Assembly: GCF_012726345.1 (NCBI RefSeq)
Contig: NZ_PTXN01000001.1
Span: forward strand, 460,654-524,653
Length of the DNA stretch: 64,000 nt
DNA from: Marinomonas sp. UCMA 3892
GTDB taxonomy: Bacteria > Pseudomonadota > Gammaproteobacteria > Pseudomonadales > Marinomonadaceae
Reading direction: 5' to 3'
Shown here: piece by piece, positions 17,915 through 27,849 of the stretch
Numbering within the stretch: position 1 is the stretch's first letter
How the letters are laid out: every line of letters starts with the position of its first letter
Position numbers and translations under genes: made by a program
The notes under the pieces: model-generated
Databases searched by the model: none
Told to the model about the DNA's origin: nothing
The model's input: only the letters and a program-made list of their open reading frames with translations

Positions 17915-18870
17915 TGATGCCTGATGAAAACAAGTTCATCCCTCCGCATGCATTGAACACTGCTGTACTTTTTTTAGTATTCAACCGATTGGATACTACA
18001 AAACAAGTTTTTGAGGCGATTCGTCAAGCGAAACCACCGCGTCTTTATATCGCGGCAGATGGTGCTAGAACTAGTAAAGAAGGTGAAGCAGAGAAAGTTC
18101 AACTTGTTCGTGACTATATTACTCAAAATATAGATTGGGATTGCGAAGTAAAAACTTTATTTAGAGAAAAAAACCTTGGTTGTAAGTATGCTGTTAGCGG
18201 TGCTATTACGTGGTTCTTTGAAAATGAAGAGCAGGGGATAATCCTTGAAGATGACTGTTTACCTAGCCAAAGCTTTTTTTGGTATTGTGAAGAGTTACTG
18301 AATAGGTATAAATATGATGACTCTATTTATTTAGTATCAGGGGATTCTCGTGGTTCTGAGTCATTCGGAATGCAAGAAGACTACAGTTTTTGTAAGTATC
18401 CCTTGATCTGGGGGTGGGCTTCTTGGGCGAGAGTTTGGAAAACATACGATCCAGAAATATCAGATTGGCCTTCATGTCGGAATATCTTACCACATGATAT
18501 TTCTAAATATGCCCCTACAATGAGGTTTTGGAAAGGCGTATTTGATCGTGTATATAAAAAAGAAATTGATACATGGGACTATCAGTTTTCTTATTTATTA
18601 TTGAAAAATAAGGCTAAGTGTATAGTCCCAAAGTTTAATTTGATATCAAATATTGGTTTTGGTGCTGAAGCAACTCATACTTATGATGTTGATTCGGCTT
18701 CTGCAAATCGATCTACTCTAGACTTTGACTTTCCTTTAGATCATAAGATAAAGTTAGAAAATGAGATTCTAATAAATGAATATTATGATAAGAATGAATT
18801 TTTAAGGAGAAGGTTGTTGGTAAGAGCGATTAAAAAAGCTTTGCGTATTATTGGAAACTTAAAGACATAA
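17914..18870 (+). CDS. Glycosyltransferase, HlpA/GT-A-like
   Basis: A 318-residue protein with a GT-A start (TAVLFLVFNRLDTTKQVFEAI), the acidic donor-binding motif GIILEDDCLPS, and the WGWASWARVWKTYD segment seen in a family often labelled hemolytic protein HlpA-like. Such proteins act as sugar transferases in surface-polysaccharide loci; the hemolysin label is probably misleading. It overlaps the epimerase stop by one base and ends the ugd module. The C-terminus is basic and could contact membrane. Confidence 0.7.
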   Translation: MMPDENKFIPPHALNTAVLFLVFNRLDTTKQVFEAIRQAKPPRLYIAADGARTSKEGEAEKVQLVRDYITQNIDWDCEVKTLFREKNLGCKYAVSGAITWFFENEEQGIILEDDCLPSQSFFWYCEELLNRYKYDDSIYLVSGDSRGSESFGMQEDYSFCKYPLIWGWASWARVWKTYDPEISDWPSCRNILPHDISKYAPTMRFWKGVFDRVYKKEIDTWDYQFSYLLLKNKAKCIVPKFNLISNIGFGAEATHTYDVDSASANRSTLDFDFPLDHKIKLENEILINEYYDKNEFLRRRLLVRAIKKALRIIGNLKT

Positions 18871-19092
18871 TTTTTGACTCTAATGCTCCTATCTTTCAGT
18901 TATATAATGAAGTATGAGGTTGACTACTCATTTTTATAACGAGCTTTTAAGTTTTATTAGAAATTTATAGGTTGTTTAGAATTATAGGGTATTATATTTA
19001 GGAATTGCCAAAAGTTATAGGTTAGGGAAAATGAGATTATGTCCTAAATATAGGACAATGCTTATCTGACCATAATCTCAAGATCGAATGAC
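18871..19092. other. Noncoding stretch between the ugd module and the IS5 remnant
   Basis: No ORF with recognisable content. It is AT-rich with stops in all frames and probably contains the left end of the decayed element, but I could not identify a terminal repeat. Confidence 0.5.
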
Positions 19093-19636
19093 ATGAATCA
19101 GCTTTCTTTCACAGATAACGAATTTATCTGCAAACGCCGAAAAGCTAGTAAAGAGCTGGTACAGCATGCGTGGTCCTGCTATGAAATACGCACTTTACGA
19201 GGTTACCTCGATGCGCCTATTTGCTGGCTTGTCATTAGAAGATACGATACCTGATCACGCAATCATCATAAACTTCCGTTATTTGCTTGAGAAGCACGGC
19301 CCTGATTGCCTGCATTTCAAAGAAGTAAACAAGCGGCTGTCGACTCAGGCATTACTTCAAGGAAGTAACGATTGACGATGTGAAGATCATCGAAGTTGTG
19401 AGCCCAACCAAAAATAAATCGAATACGAGTGACTCTGAGATGTACCGAACGCAAAAAGGTAAACAATGGTTTTTGGTCTAAAAGCACTTGTAGGAGTGGG
19501 TGAAGGCGATGTTTGATACATAGCTCAACCATCAATCCGCTAATGAGCACGACCTTAATCAACTACCGCCAGGGATGATACATAGGGAAGAGTTGTTTGT
19601 CTCTGAGGAGGTTAATGGGCTATTGTGGCGTGAATA
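19093..19636 (+). pseudogene. Decayed IS5-family transposase remnant
   Basis: Fragments of an IS5-type transposase occur in family order but in different frames. MNQLSFTDNEF begins at 19093; then a deletion; ALYEVTSMRLFAGLSLEDTIPDH with NFRYLLEKHG in 19166-19375; STKNKSNTSDSEM and QKGKQWF in the next frame to about 19480; then ANEHDLNQL near 19535 and a final scrap to 19636. The 3' third is missing and several stops interrupt it. It is an old dead copy between two glycan modules. Confidence 0.85.
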
Positions 19637-20239
19637 AACGCATCGAAACGAGGGGGATAATATTAGACAGGTAGGTTGTTGAAATGCAGAGCAAGATATA
19701 AGCTTCGAAAAAGCACCTTAGCATTAATAATCGGCCTATCAAAAAATGTCAATAAGCATGCGGTGTTTTTTTGTGCTTGGCAACTCTATTAAGAGTTGAC
19801 CAGATAGATACAATCTATATTAGGTTAATCTGTCTTATCGACGGAATTAGTTTTTTAGATACTCTGTTTTAAGGGCGAGCTTGCATAAAGACTGAGATTT
19901 AAGGGTGTTATTAAAGAGTTAAGGTCGTCGATGAGTAATTCTCTGACTTATTTTTAGGGTTTTTGATAGAAAATCGAGAAATTTTTCATGAAAGATATTT
20001 ATATTCTTGTTTGGTTTTTATTTAATTATGAGATTTTTAATAAATTACTGAAAAAAGTTAAAAGCTCAAGCGAGTTATAGTCTGATTTTAACGTTTGGTG
20101 CTGATAGTTTTATTTCAAAAAAAAAGTTTTTTAGAATTTGAAGATTTAACTAAGTTGTTTTTTTGCTATAACCTTCTCTGAATAATAATAAGTTTAATGA
20201 GGATGTGTTATTTATGGATTTTATTAATAAGGGCTTGTT
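19637..20239. other. AT-rich noncoding stretch before the GT9 gene
   Basis: About 600 bp without a coding region I can support. Base composition becomes very AT-rich towards 20.2 kb, which fits the leader and promoter of the following gene. No convincing -35/-10 pair, terminator or RNA gene was identified. Confidence 0.4.
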
Positions 20240-21385
20240 ATGCCAAAGATCGTTACAAGGTTTTTTTTCTATAAAATATCTTATTTCGTTGCTAGAATGT
20301 TATCTTTTTTTTATAGAGGACTTGGTCGTAGAGGGAATGAAAAAATTATTATTTTTCGACCAGATGCAATAGGAGATTACTTGCTTTTTCAAAATTTCAT
20401 TCCACTTGTTAAGAAGGATAATGTCGAGATTATATTAGTTGGTAACTCTAAATGGATGGAGTTAGCTGGAGTTAATGAAAGTTTTACATACGAATCTATA
20501 GATCGAGTAAAATTTTCAAGAGACTTTTTTTATCGAGTGAAATTTTTGTTAAATGCATCATGCTATTCTAATGTGCAGGCGGTTTTATATCCATGTTACA
20601 GCCGCGAAGGGGTTGTCTTTGAGGACTTTGTTAGAATTATCTCTTCTTCACGTAAAGTTGCTTGGTTCGGTGATACAGTGAATCATTCCAAAATCTCTAG
20701 ATATTTTACAAGCAAAATATATACTGATTTATATTCTGATTCTAAGAAAGATTGCATAGTTTTTGAATTTTATCGAAATAGAATGTTTTTTTCTAGTTTT
20801 TTAGGAAAGGATATAAATATCGATAAGCCTACGATTTCATTTACACCATCTTATAATATGAAGCTACCAGAAAAATATGCTCTTCTATTTATTGGGGCCA
20901 GCACTTCAATTAGAAAATGGTCGCCTTCTGGCTTCTCAGAAACGGCTTCGTATCTTAAAAACAAATTTGGCCTTGATATTGTTTTATGCGGCGGACAAGA
21001 CGATGTGTTAGAAGGTGAATTGATATCGGATTCAATAAAAGGTACCCATTTAAATTTAGTTGGAAAAACAACGCAATTGGAATTATTGGAAATAATATCA
21101 AGTTCAGTTATTTTGATTTCTAATGAGACCGCTATCCCACATATTGCAATGGCACTAGATCACCCTAATGTTTTCGTAATATACAATGGAAGTCATTATG
21201 GACGCTTTGTACCGTATCCAGAAAATTTTAAAAACTACCATTTAATTACTCATCCATCTATACATGCTGATCTAAATTCTTATAAAATTAATAGCAATAA
21301 GAGAGGATTCAATGATAATCCAAATATTAATGATATCTCATCATCAGATGTGATTTCTATAATTGAGTCAAAAGTATCTTTATGA
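20240..21385 (+). CDS. Glycosyltransferase family 9 (heptosyltransferase-like)
   Basis: A 381-residue GT-B enzyme. The N-terminal [15 protein letters not shown] motif and the C-terminal [20 protein letters not shown] are the GT9 hallmarks seen in LPS heptosyltransferases, with [18 protein letters not shown] in between. It overlaps gmd by 4 bp. GT9 enzymes usually use ADP-heptose, but members in O-antigen loci can have other donors. The gene is much more AT-rich than gmd. Confidence 0.82.
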   Translation: MPKIVTRFFFYKISYFVARMLSFFYRGLGRRGNEKIIIFRPDAIGDYLLFQNFIPLVKKDNVEIILVGNSKWMELAGVNESFTYESIDRVKFSRDFFYRVKFLLNASCYSNVQAVLYPCYSREGVVFEDFVRIISSSRKVAWFGDTVNHSKISRYFTSKIYTDLYSDSKKDCIVFEFYRNRMFFSSFLGKDINIDKPTISFTPSYNMKLPEKYALLFIGASTSIRKWSPSGFSETASYLKNKFGLDIVLCGGQDDVLEGELISDSIKGTHLNLVGKTTQLELLEIISSSVILISNETAIPHIAMALDHPNVFVIYNGSHYGRFVPYPENFKNYHLITHPSIHADLNSYKINSNKRGFNDNPNINDISSSDVISIIESKVSL

Positions 21386-22500
21386 AAAAAGCACTTATTA
21401 CGGGTATTACTGGTCAAGATGGTTCTTACTTAGCTGAATTTTTATTAGCAAAAGGCTATGAAGTTCATGGTATTAAACGTCGAGCATCATCTCTTAACAC
21501 TCAGCGAATTGATCATTTGTATCAAGATCCTCATGAACCAAATCCAAAGTTGAAGTTACATTACGGTGATTTAACTGACAGCTCCAACTTGACTCGGATT
21601 TTGCAAGAAGTTCAGCCAGATGAAGTTTACAATTTGGGGGCTCAATCTCATGTCGCCGTGTCGTTTGAAGCTCCTGAGTATACTGCTGATGTTGATGGTA
21701 TGGGAGCTTTGCGTATTTTAGAGGCTATTCGTCTTCTAGGTCTCGAAAAGAAAACCAAGTTTTATCAGGCATCTACTTCCGAGCTTTTTGGACTTGTGCA
21801 AGAGACTCCTCAAAGAGAAACTACGCCGTTTTACCCTCGTTCGCCTTATGCTGTGGCTAAAATGTACGCTTACTGGATCGTGGTTAACTACCGCGAATCT
21901 TATGGTATGTATGCCTGTAACGGCATATTGTTTAATCATGAATCACCACGCCGCGGTGAAACTTTTGTTACTCGTAAAATTACTCGTGGTTTGGCAAATA
22001 TCGCACAAGGTTTAGAGAAGTGCTTGTATATGGGGAATATGGATGCACTCCGTGATTGGGGCCATGCTAAAGATTATGTTCGCATGCAGTGGATGATGCT
22101 TCAACAAGAGCAGCCAGAAGACTTTGTTATTGCTACTGGGGTTCAGTATTCCGTTCGCCAATTTATCGAATGGTCTGCCCAAGAGTTGGGTATTAAGTTG
22201 AAATTTGAAGGTCAAGGCGTTGATGAAAAAGCTATTGTTATAGCTATTGAAGGCGATAAAGCACCTGCTTTGAAAGTAGGAGATGTGGTCGTGCAAATAG
22301 ACCCACGTTATTTCCGCCCTGCTGAAGTAGAAACTTTATTAGGTGACCCAAGTAAAGCGAAGCAAAAATTGGGGTGGACACCAGAAATCACGGTACAAGA
22401 AATGTGTTCTGAAATGGTTTCAGCAGATCTTAAAATCGCTAAGCAGCATGCCTTTATGAAAGCCAATGGCTATGAAGTACCTGTGGCTCAGGAGAATTAA
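21382..22500 (+). CDS. gmd: GDP-mannose 4,6-dehydratase
   Basis: A 372-residue extended SDR converting GDP-mannose to GDP-4-keto-6-deoxymannose. The N-terminus has [17 protein letters not shown] and the substrate segment [16 protein letters not shown], the catalytic region has STSELFG and [12 protein letters not shown], and [16 protein letters not shown] follows. Length and order match GMD. It stands 3 bp ahead of the fucose synthase and uses the product of manC. Confidence 0.97.
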   Translation: MKKALITGITGQDGSYLAEFLLAKGYEVHGIKRRASSLNTQRIDHLYQDPHEPNPKLKLHYGDLTDSSNLTRILQEVQPDEVYNLGAQSHVAVSFEAPEYTADVDGMGALRILEAIRLLGLEKKTKFYQASTSELFGLVQETPQRETTPFYPRSPYAVAKMYAYWIVVNYRESYGMYACNGILFNHESPRRGETFVTRKITRGLANIAQGLEKCLYMGNMDALRDWGHAKDYVRMQWMMLQQEQPEDFVIATGVQYSVRQFIEWSAQELGIKLKFEGQGVDEKAIVIAIEGDKAPALKVGDVVVQIDPRYFRPAEVETLLGDPSKAKQKLGWTPEITVQEMCSEMVSADLKIAKQHAFMKANGYEVPVAQEN

Positions 22501-22503
22501 TAG

Positions 22504-23472
22504 GTGAACTTAGATTCAAGAGTTTATGTTGCCGGTCATGGTGGAATGGTCGGTTCTGCTATTATCCGTCAACTGAAAAAAAGCGGCTATCAGCATATTG
22601 TTACTCGTACTTCTGCTGAGCTTGATCTAACAAATCAAACTGCAGTGGCTGCTTTTTTTGCCGAGCAAAAGATTGATGAAGTGTATTTAGCTGCTGCGAA
22701 AGTGGGTGGTATCTATGCTAATAATACGTTTCCAGCCGAGTTTATATACCAGAACTTGATGATAGAGGCCAATGTCATTCATCAGTCGTATTTGCATGGA
22801 GTACAAAAACTTTTGTTTCTAGGTTCTTCGTGTATTTACCCTAAGTTGGCTAGTCAACCTATGCAAGAATCGGCTTTGTTAGATGGCTATCTAGAGCCAA
22901 CTAATGAGCCATATGCAGTAGCTAAAATTGCGGGAATAAAATTGTGCGAATCTTATAACCGTCAATATGGTGTAGATTATCGCAGTGTAATGCCTACCAA
23001 TCTTTATGGTCCAGGGGATAATTATCATCCTGAAAATAGTCATGTTATCCCTGCTTTGATACGCCGTATACATGAGGCAAAAGAACAAGGGTTAAGTGAA
23101 GTGACTATCTGGGGGACCGGTACGCCAAAACGCGAGTTTTTACATGTGGACGATATGGCGGCGGCTAGTATATTTGTCATGAATCTTGATAAAGCTACTT
23201 ATGATAGTGAAGTTCATTCAATGGAAAGCCATATTAATGTTGGCACGGGGTTGGACTGCTCTATTCTGGAAGTTACTCATAAAATTGCTAAAGTTGTAGG
23301 CTTTAATGGTGATATTAATACAGACACAAGCAAGCCTGATGGCGCACCAAGAAAACTAATGAATGTAGATCGTCTTCATCGTCTTGGTTGGGAGTCTAGT
23401 ATTGAGTTGGATAAAGGACTTCAGGATGCCTATGACTGGTTTTTAAAGAACTCTACTGATTTGAGAGTATAG
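22504..23472 (+). CDS. fcl: GDP-L-fucose synthase
   Basis: A 322-residue bifunctional epimerase-reductase making GDP-L-fucose from GDP-4-keto-6-deoxymannose with NADPH. Motifs are [24 protein letters not shown], the Tyr/Lys pair in [12 protein letters not shown], and [23 protein letters not shown]. The start is GTG at 22504. It is paired with gmd and two bases from the next transferase. L-fucose is therefore a likely component of the glycan. Confidence 0.96.
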   Translation: MNLDSRVYVAGHGGMVGSAIIRQLKKSGYQHIVTRTSAELDLTNQTAVAAFFAEQKIDEVYLAAAKVGGIYANNTFPAEFIYQNLMIEANVIHQSYLHGVQKLLFLGSSCIYPKLASQPMQESALLDGYLEPTNEPYAVAKIAGIKLCESYNRQYGVDYRSVMPTNLYGPGDNYHPENSHVIPALIRRIHEAKEQGLSEVTIWGTGTPKREFLHVDDMAAASIFVMNLDKATYDSEVHSMESHINVGTGLDCSILEVTHKIAKVVGFNGDINTDTSKPDGAPRKLMNVDRLHRLGWESSIELDKGLQDAYDWFLKNSTDLRV

Positions 23473-23473
23473 T

Positions 23474-24220
23474 ATGCTTAAGCAAAATACTCAGTGGCAA
23501 CCAATCATTAACATTATTACAATTGTTTATAATGATGTTGAAAATATTGAAAAAACATTAAAAAGCGTTTTAAACCAATCCTACGAGAATATTCATTATA
23601 TTGTAATTGATGGTGGTTCATCAGATGGTACAAGGCAGTTAATAGAAAAGTACCAAGATAAACTTTTTGCTTTTCTGAGCGAAAAAGATACTGGTATTAG
23701 TGATGCTTTTAATAAAGGCACTAGATTAGCTGAAGGTGATTATATAAATTATATGAACTCAGGTGACGTTTTTATTAATAACCAATCTGTATCTATATTT
23801 GCTGATGCTATTGTTGAATCTAAAGCCGATGTAATTACTGCTTTTTCAAAGTTTGTTGATAAGAGAATACCGAAAAAAATAGTAAGTGATGCTACTTTTA
23901 TAGGTGAAAGGTCAATGATTTCACATCAGGCTTCTTTTATATCTAAGGCTTTGTTTGATAAATATGGATTATATGATGAAGATTTTAGAATACGTATGGA
24001 TTACGAATTTTGGTTAAGGGTTTTACCTCACTCATCTCTTTTCTTTATAAATGATACTCTTGTCGATTATGCTGATGGTGGTATAAGTGGTCAAAACTCC
24101 GGAAAGAACTTTAAAGAGGAGATTAAAGCACAAATCAAGAACTTACCCTCTATTACTTTAGTGATATGCTTGGTTAAAAGTAGTCTGAAGTATTTTATTA
24201 AGAGGTTGATTGGGAAATAG
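23474..24220 (+). CDS. Glycosyltransferase family 2 (WcaA-like)
   Basis: A 248-residue GT-A enzyme with INIITIVYNDVENIEKTLKS at the start, DGGSSDGT as the donor-binding part, NYMNSGDVF as the metal motif region, and SHQASFISKALFDKYG plus RMDYEFWLRVLPHS towards the end. These are typical of WcaA-type family 2 transferases in colanic-acid-like loci. It follows fcl directly, so transfer of fucose or a neighbouring sugar is plausible. Confidence 0.85.
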   Translation: MLKQNTQWQPIINIITIVYNDVENIEKTLKSVLNQSYENIHYIVIDGGSSDGTRQLIEKYQDKLFAFLSEKDTGISDAFNKGTRLAEGDYINYMNSGDVFINNQSVSIFADAIVESKADVITAFSKFVDKRIPKKIVSDATFIGERSMISHQASFISKALFDKYGLYDEDFRIRMDYEFWLRVLPHSSLFFINDTLVDYADGGISGQNSGKNFKEEIKAQIKNLPSITLVICLVKSSLKYFIKRLIGK

Positions 24221-24236
24221 ATGTTAGGGATAAATT

Positions 24237-25232
24237 ATGCTTTATTTTGACTCTCGGTGGTTAAAAAGCGGAGGGATTGGTCGGTTTTGTAAGGAAATAA
24301 TGCAAGCTCAAAGTCTAAGTGGATGTAGTCTCATCAGTGGTGAGCTGTCTTCTGCGCTATCAGCTATAGACCCGATTAAATTATCTAGAATTACGCTAGG
24401 TGGTAGCTACTTTGTTAGTCCAGGCTACAATTGCCCTTTTTTTTCTGCAAGTAAAGCTATAGTCACGCTTCATGACCTCATGCATCTGAGATTTCCTGAG
24501 TACTCAAATGCTAAAAACAAGTTGTATTATAATTATATTGTGAAGCAGACGGTACGAAATGCCCCTGCTGTTTTTACTGTCTCTGATTTTACACGACAAG
24601 AAATTTCACGTTGGGCTAAGGTTCCTATCGATAAAATAATTGTGGTTCCTAATGGGGTTGATCATGAATTTTATCATGAAGCTGTTCTTCCTATCGTGAG
24701 AGACAGACCTTATTTCTTATATGTTGGAAATAATAAATCACATAAGAATTTGAAAAGACTGGTGAGTGCTTATGCGAGCTCAGGTCTTTCTACTGAGGTT
24801 GACTTATTAATTTCTTGTAAATCCACACCAGAATTAAGTTTGTTTATTGCTGAATTAGATATGACTGAACGTGTGGTGTTTTTATGCGGAGTTGAAGAGT
24901 CTGATTTGCCTTCTTATTATAAAGGCGCCGTTGCGACTGTTGTCGTAAGTTTATATGAAGGCTTTTGTTTGCCTATTCTTGAATCTATGGCTGTTGGCAC
25001 TCCAGTAATTACATCGAATGTTACAGCCATGCCCGAGACCGCTGGCGGAGCAGCATTTTTAGTTGATCCTTATGATATTAATTCTATTAGAGACGGTTTA
25101 GTTGATATCTGGCAAAAGAAATTGGTACGTATTAATTTAGTTGAATTGGGGTTGAAAAGAGCACAAATGTTTTCTTGGGAACGTTCTAGAGAAATTTGGG
25201 ATGATGCTCTAATCCCTATCTTGGAGAAATAA
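24237..25232 (+). CDS. Glycosyltransferase family 4
   Basis: A 331-residue GT-B retaining transferase. The N-terminal domain has the donor-independent pattern FDSRWLKSGGIGRFCKEI, and the C-terminal domain has FLYVGNNKSHKNLKRLV and the E-x7-E motif in SLYEGFCLPILESMAVGTPVITSN. The donor is probably GDP-mannose, as is common for the group, but this is inferred. It overlaps the next GT4 gene by one base. Confidence 0.87.
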   Translation: MLYFDSRWLKSGGIGRFCKEIMQAQSLSGCSLISGELSSALSAIDPIKLSRITLGGSYFVSPGYNCPFFSASKAIVTLHDLMHLRFPEYSNAKNKLYYNYIVKQTVRNAPAVFTVSDFTRQEISRWAKVPIDKIIVVPNGVDHEFYHEAVLPIVRDRPYFLYVGNNKSHKNLKRLVSAYASSGLSTEVDLLISCKSTPELSLFIAELDMTERVVFLCGVEESDLPSYYKGAVATVVVSLYEGFCLPILESMAVGTPVITSNVTAMPETAGGAAFLVDPYDINSIRDGLVDIWQKKLVRINLVELGLKRAQMFSWERSREIWDDALIPILEK

Positions 25233-26362
25233 TGAAAATAGCAATTGTACATGACTGGTTTGTTAACCCAGGAGGCGCAGAAAATGTTATACAGGCTATT
25301 ATCGATATTTTTCCTGATGCTGATTTATTCTCTGTAGTGGATTTTTTTGATGACGAGCAGAGAAAAAAATACCTGATCGGCAAGCAAACAAAGAACACCT
25401 TCATACAAAAGTTACCATTTGCAAAAAAGAAATATCGTGCGTATCTACCATTAATGCCTTTTGCTATAGAGCAGCTTGATCTTACTGAATATGATTTAGT
25501 GATTAGTAGTAGTCATGCGGTGGCAAAAGGAGTAATTACATCACCTAATCAATTACATGTTTGTTACTGTCATTCACCTATTCGATATGCTTGGGATATG
25601 AAGTTTGAATATTTAAAGGAGTCTGGCTTAACCAACGGTGTTAAGTCTCTAATTGCCCGATATTTTTTACATAAAATTCGAATGTGGGATTTTATTTCCA
25701 GTCATAATGTTGACGCTTTTATAGCTAATAGTCATTTTATTAAAAGAAGAATTGAGAAATCTTATCGCAGGGATTCAAAAGTTATTTTTCCTAACGTTGA
25801 TGTTAATGCATTTTCTCTTCAAATAGACAAAGATGATTTTTATTTTACTGCGTCGCGTTTGGTTCCCTATAAACGGTTAGCGCTTATTGCGGAAGCCTTT
25901 TCAAAAATGCCTGATAAAAAGCTTATTATCATAGGTGATGGCCCTGAAAGAGATAAGGTTGAAAAAATAGCATCTGCTTCATCAAACATAAGTTATTTGG
26001 GATACCAAGATTATCAAACTCTTAAAGAGCATATGATGAAAGCTAGAGCTTTTATTTTTGCGGCTGAAGAAGATTTTGGAATTGTTCCATTAGAAGCTCA
26101 AGCCTGTGGTACGCCTGTTATTGCATTTGGTAAGGGGGGGGTATTAGATACGGTTATAGATAAGAAAACAGGCTTTTATTTTTATAAACAAACAGCAGAT
26201 TCGATTATTAAAGCTGTTAATGATTTTGAAGAAAATCATAGCTTATTACTTGAGCCAAGTGAAATTAGAGCTCATGCGATGAAATTTTCTACGGAAATTT
26301 TTAAGGAAAATTTCAAGCAGTTTGTACTTGAGAAATGTGAAGAAAAAGGCATAGAAATTTGA
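25232..26362 (+). CDS. Glycosyltransferase family 4 (WbaZ-like mannosyltransferase)
   Basis: A 376-residue GT-B protein. IVHDWFVNPGGAENVIQAI at the start, CYCHSPIRYAWDM, TASRLVPYKRLALIAEAF and EEDFGIVPLEAQACGTPVIAFG match the WbaZ group of mannosyltransferases. It is last in the rightward biosynthetic run. Its stop codon lies within the perfect hairpin at 26356-26382 that also covers the stop of the convergent wcaJ gene. Confidence 0.87.
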   Translation: MKIAIVHDWFVNPGGAENVIQAIIDIFPDADLFSVVDFFDDEQRKKYLIGKQTKNTFIQKLPFAKKKYRAYLPLMPFAIEQLDLTEYDLVISSSHAVAKGVITSPNQLHVCYCHSPIRYAWDMKFEYLKESGLTNGVKSLIARYFLHKIRMWDFISSHNVDAFIANSHFIKRRIEKSYRRDSKVIFPNVDVNAFSLQIDKDDFYFTASRLVPYKRLALIAEAFSKMPDKKLIIIGDGPERDKVEKIASASSNISYLGYQDYQTLKEHMMKARAFIFAAEEDFGIVPLEAQACGTPVIAFGKGGVLDTVIDKKTGFYFYKQTADSIIKAVNDFEENHSLLLEPSEIRAHAMKFSTEIFKENFKQFVLEKCEEKGIEI

Positions 26363-26382
26363 TCTTCATTGAAGATCAAATT
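26356..26382. terminator. Bidirectional hairpin containing the stop codons of both convergent genes
   Basis: A perfect 12-bp stem (26356-26367 with 26371-26382) and a 3-nt loop. The TGA of the GT4 gene (26360-26362) is in one arm and the TGA of wcaJ (26378-26376) in the other. Flanking T-rich runs are short, so termination strength is uncertain. Confidence 0.75.
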
Positions 26383-27791
26383 GCATTCTTATGTATAAAG
26401 CCTTTAAAAATAGTCAAAAAGATGATTCTGAGATCGAACCATACAGACCAGTTTTCAATATAGTATAGGTCGTATTCAACTCTGTTTTCCATTTTGTCTA
26501 TTGTATCGGTTTCTCCGCGAAAGCCATTTACTTGTGCCCAGCCAGTGATGCCTGGCTTGACCATATGGCGGCGCATATAAGATTCAACAAGTGTTTTGTA
26601 ATGTTCATTGTGTGCAAGTGCATGGGGTCTTGGCCCAACAATGGACATCCTGCCTTGAAGTACATTGATAAATTGCGGTAGTTCATCTAAAGATGTTCTT
26701 CTCATGAAAGCACCGATAGGGGTTATTCTACTGTCCCCTTTTGTTGCTTGTGTTACTTTTCCATCTTCCTCATTGTGAACCACCATAGACCGAAACTTAT
26801 AAACCTTAAAGTCCTGCCCATTGGCGCCTGTTCTATATTGTTTAAATAAGATCGGCCCTTTGGACGTTAGCTTTATAGTGATGGCTAAGGCTACTAAAAT
26901 TGGGCTTATGAGTAACAGTATAATAGAAGCCAGTATTTTGTCTTCTAGGGACTTTAGAAAACGGTTTTTACCTTCAAGCATATGAGAGGTTGAAATGTTT
27001 ATAACGGGTAAACCAGCAACTTCCGTCATGGATTGATTTAAGAGTCTAAAGCCAAAGATATCGGGTACCATTCGAATCACGATAGAAGTGTTGCTTAAAG
27101 CGGATTGTACTTGTTCCATTTTTTGCACTTCGCTCATTGGAAGAGCAATCCAAACCTGATCTATTTTGTGATTTTTAACTATTTTATCTAGTTCATTTAA
27201 TGTGCCTAAAAATGGTACAGAGTTAATTTCATGTTTATCGATGGCTTGGTCTTGTGTACTAAGTATCCCTTTTACGACTAACCCCATTTCAGGGTGTTGT
27301 TTTAGTCGCTCTAGAACTTGTTGTGCCAGCTCTCCATCACCAATAATAATCACGCTTCTGATGTTGAAGCCTTTTGCTCTTAATGCCCCTAGGGACTTTC
27401 GAAGCAAAAATCTATAGCTCAATATTGTAGCGGTAGAGGTACATAGCCAACTTACTACCCAAATACGAGAGAATAAATCGGAAGATTGGGTAACAAATCC
27501 ACTGATGATTAGTAGCAAAAATGTTGTTAATGTCGCACTAAGAACACATCTTATCTCAGACGTGAATGATGCCCCTCGCCATGCCCTATAGGCGCCAAAA
27601 AAGGACAGGCTTGCTGCTCCAAGTAGCACACCGAGTAGTAGGACATTTTTATATGTTAAATCAAGGCTAAGACTTGAAAATCTTAACCAGTAACTTAATA
27701 GTCCGGCACTTAATAGCCCAAGGCAATCTATGATTCTTAGTATGATACTAAGTGATGTGCTGTGTTCTTTTAATGCTAAACTTTTTTTCAC
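26376..27791 (-). CDS. wcaJ: Undecaprenyl-phosphate glucose phosphotransferase
   Basis: A 471-residue polyprenyl-phosphate hexose-1-phosphate transferase that starts the repeat unit by moving a sugar phosphate to undecaprenyl phosphate. There are four N-terminal membrane segments, a CoA-binding-like domain (SVIIIGDGELAQQVLERL), another membrane helix and the C-terminal catalytic domain with TSKGPILFKQYRTGANGQDF, KFRSM, TSLDELPQFINVLQGRMSIVGPRPH and KPGITGWAQV. Length and arrangement match WcaJ. It faces the main operon. Confidence 0.93.
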   Translation of the reverse strand: MKKSLALKEHSTSLSIILRIIDCLGLLSAGLLSYWLRFSSLSLDLTYKNVLLLGVLLGAASLSFFGAYRAWRGASFTSEIRCVLSATLTTFLLLIISGFVTQSSDLFSRIWVVSWLCTSTATILSYRFLLRKSLGALRAKGFNIRSVIIIGDGELAQQVLERLKQHPEMGLVVKGILSTQDQAIDKHEINSVPFLGTLNELDKIVKNHKIDQVWIALPMSEVQKMEQVQSALSNTSIVIRMVPDIFGFRLLNQSMTEVAGLPVINISTSHMLEGKNRFLKSLEDKILASIILLLISPILVALAITIKLTSKGPILFKQYRTGANGQDFKVYKFRSMVVHNEEDGKVTQATKGDSRITPIGAFMRRTSLDELPQFINVLQGRMSIVGPRPHALAHNEHYKTLVESYMRRHMVKPGITGWAQVNGFRGETDTIDKMENRVEYDLYYIENWSVWFDLRIIFLTIFKGFIHKNAI

Positions 27792-27849
27792 GTATTTCTC
27801 TGCTGTTAACTTAGCTAGTCAATAATATTTAGATTTTTATAACTAAGAT

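Noticed and set aside
17914-18870. A hemolysin
   Set aside because: The HlpA-like label is inherited; the protein has GT-A motifs and lies in a glycan operon.
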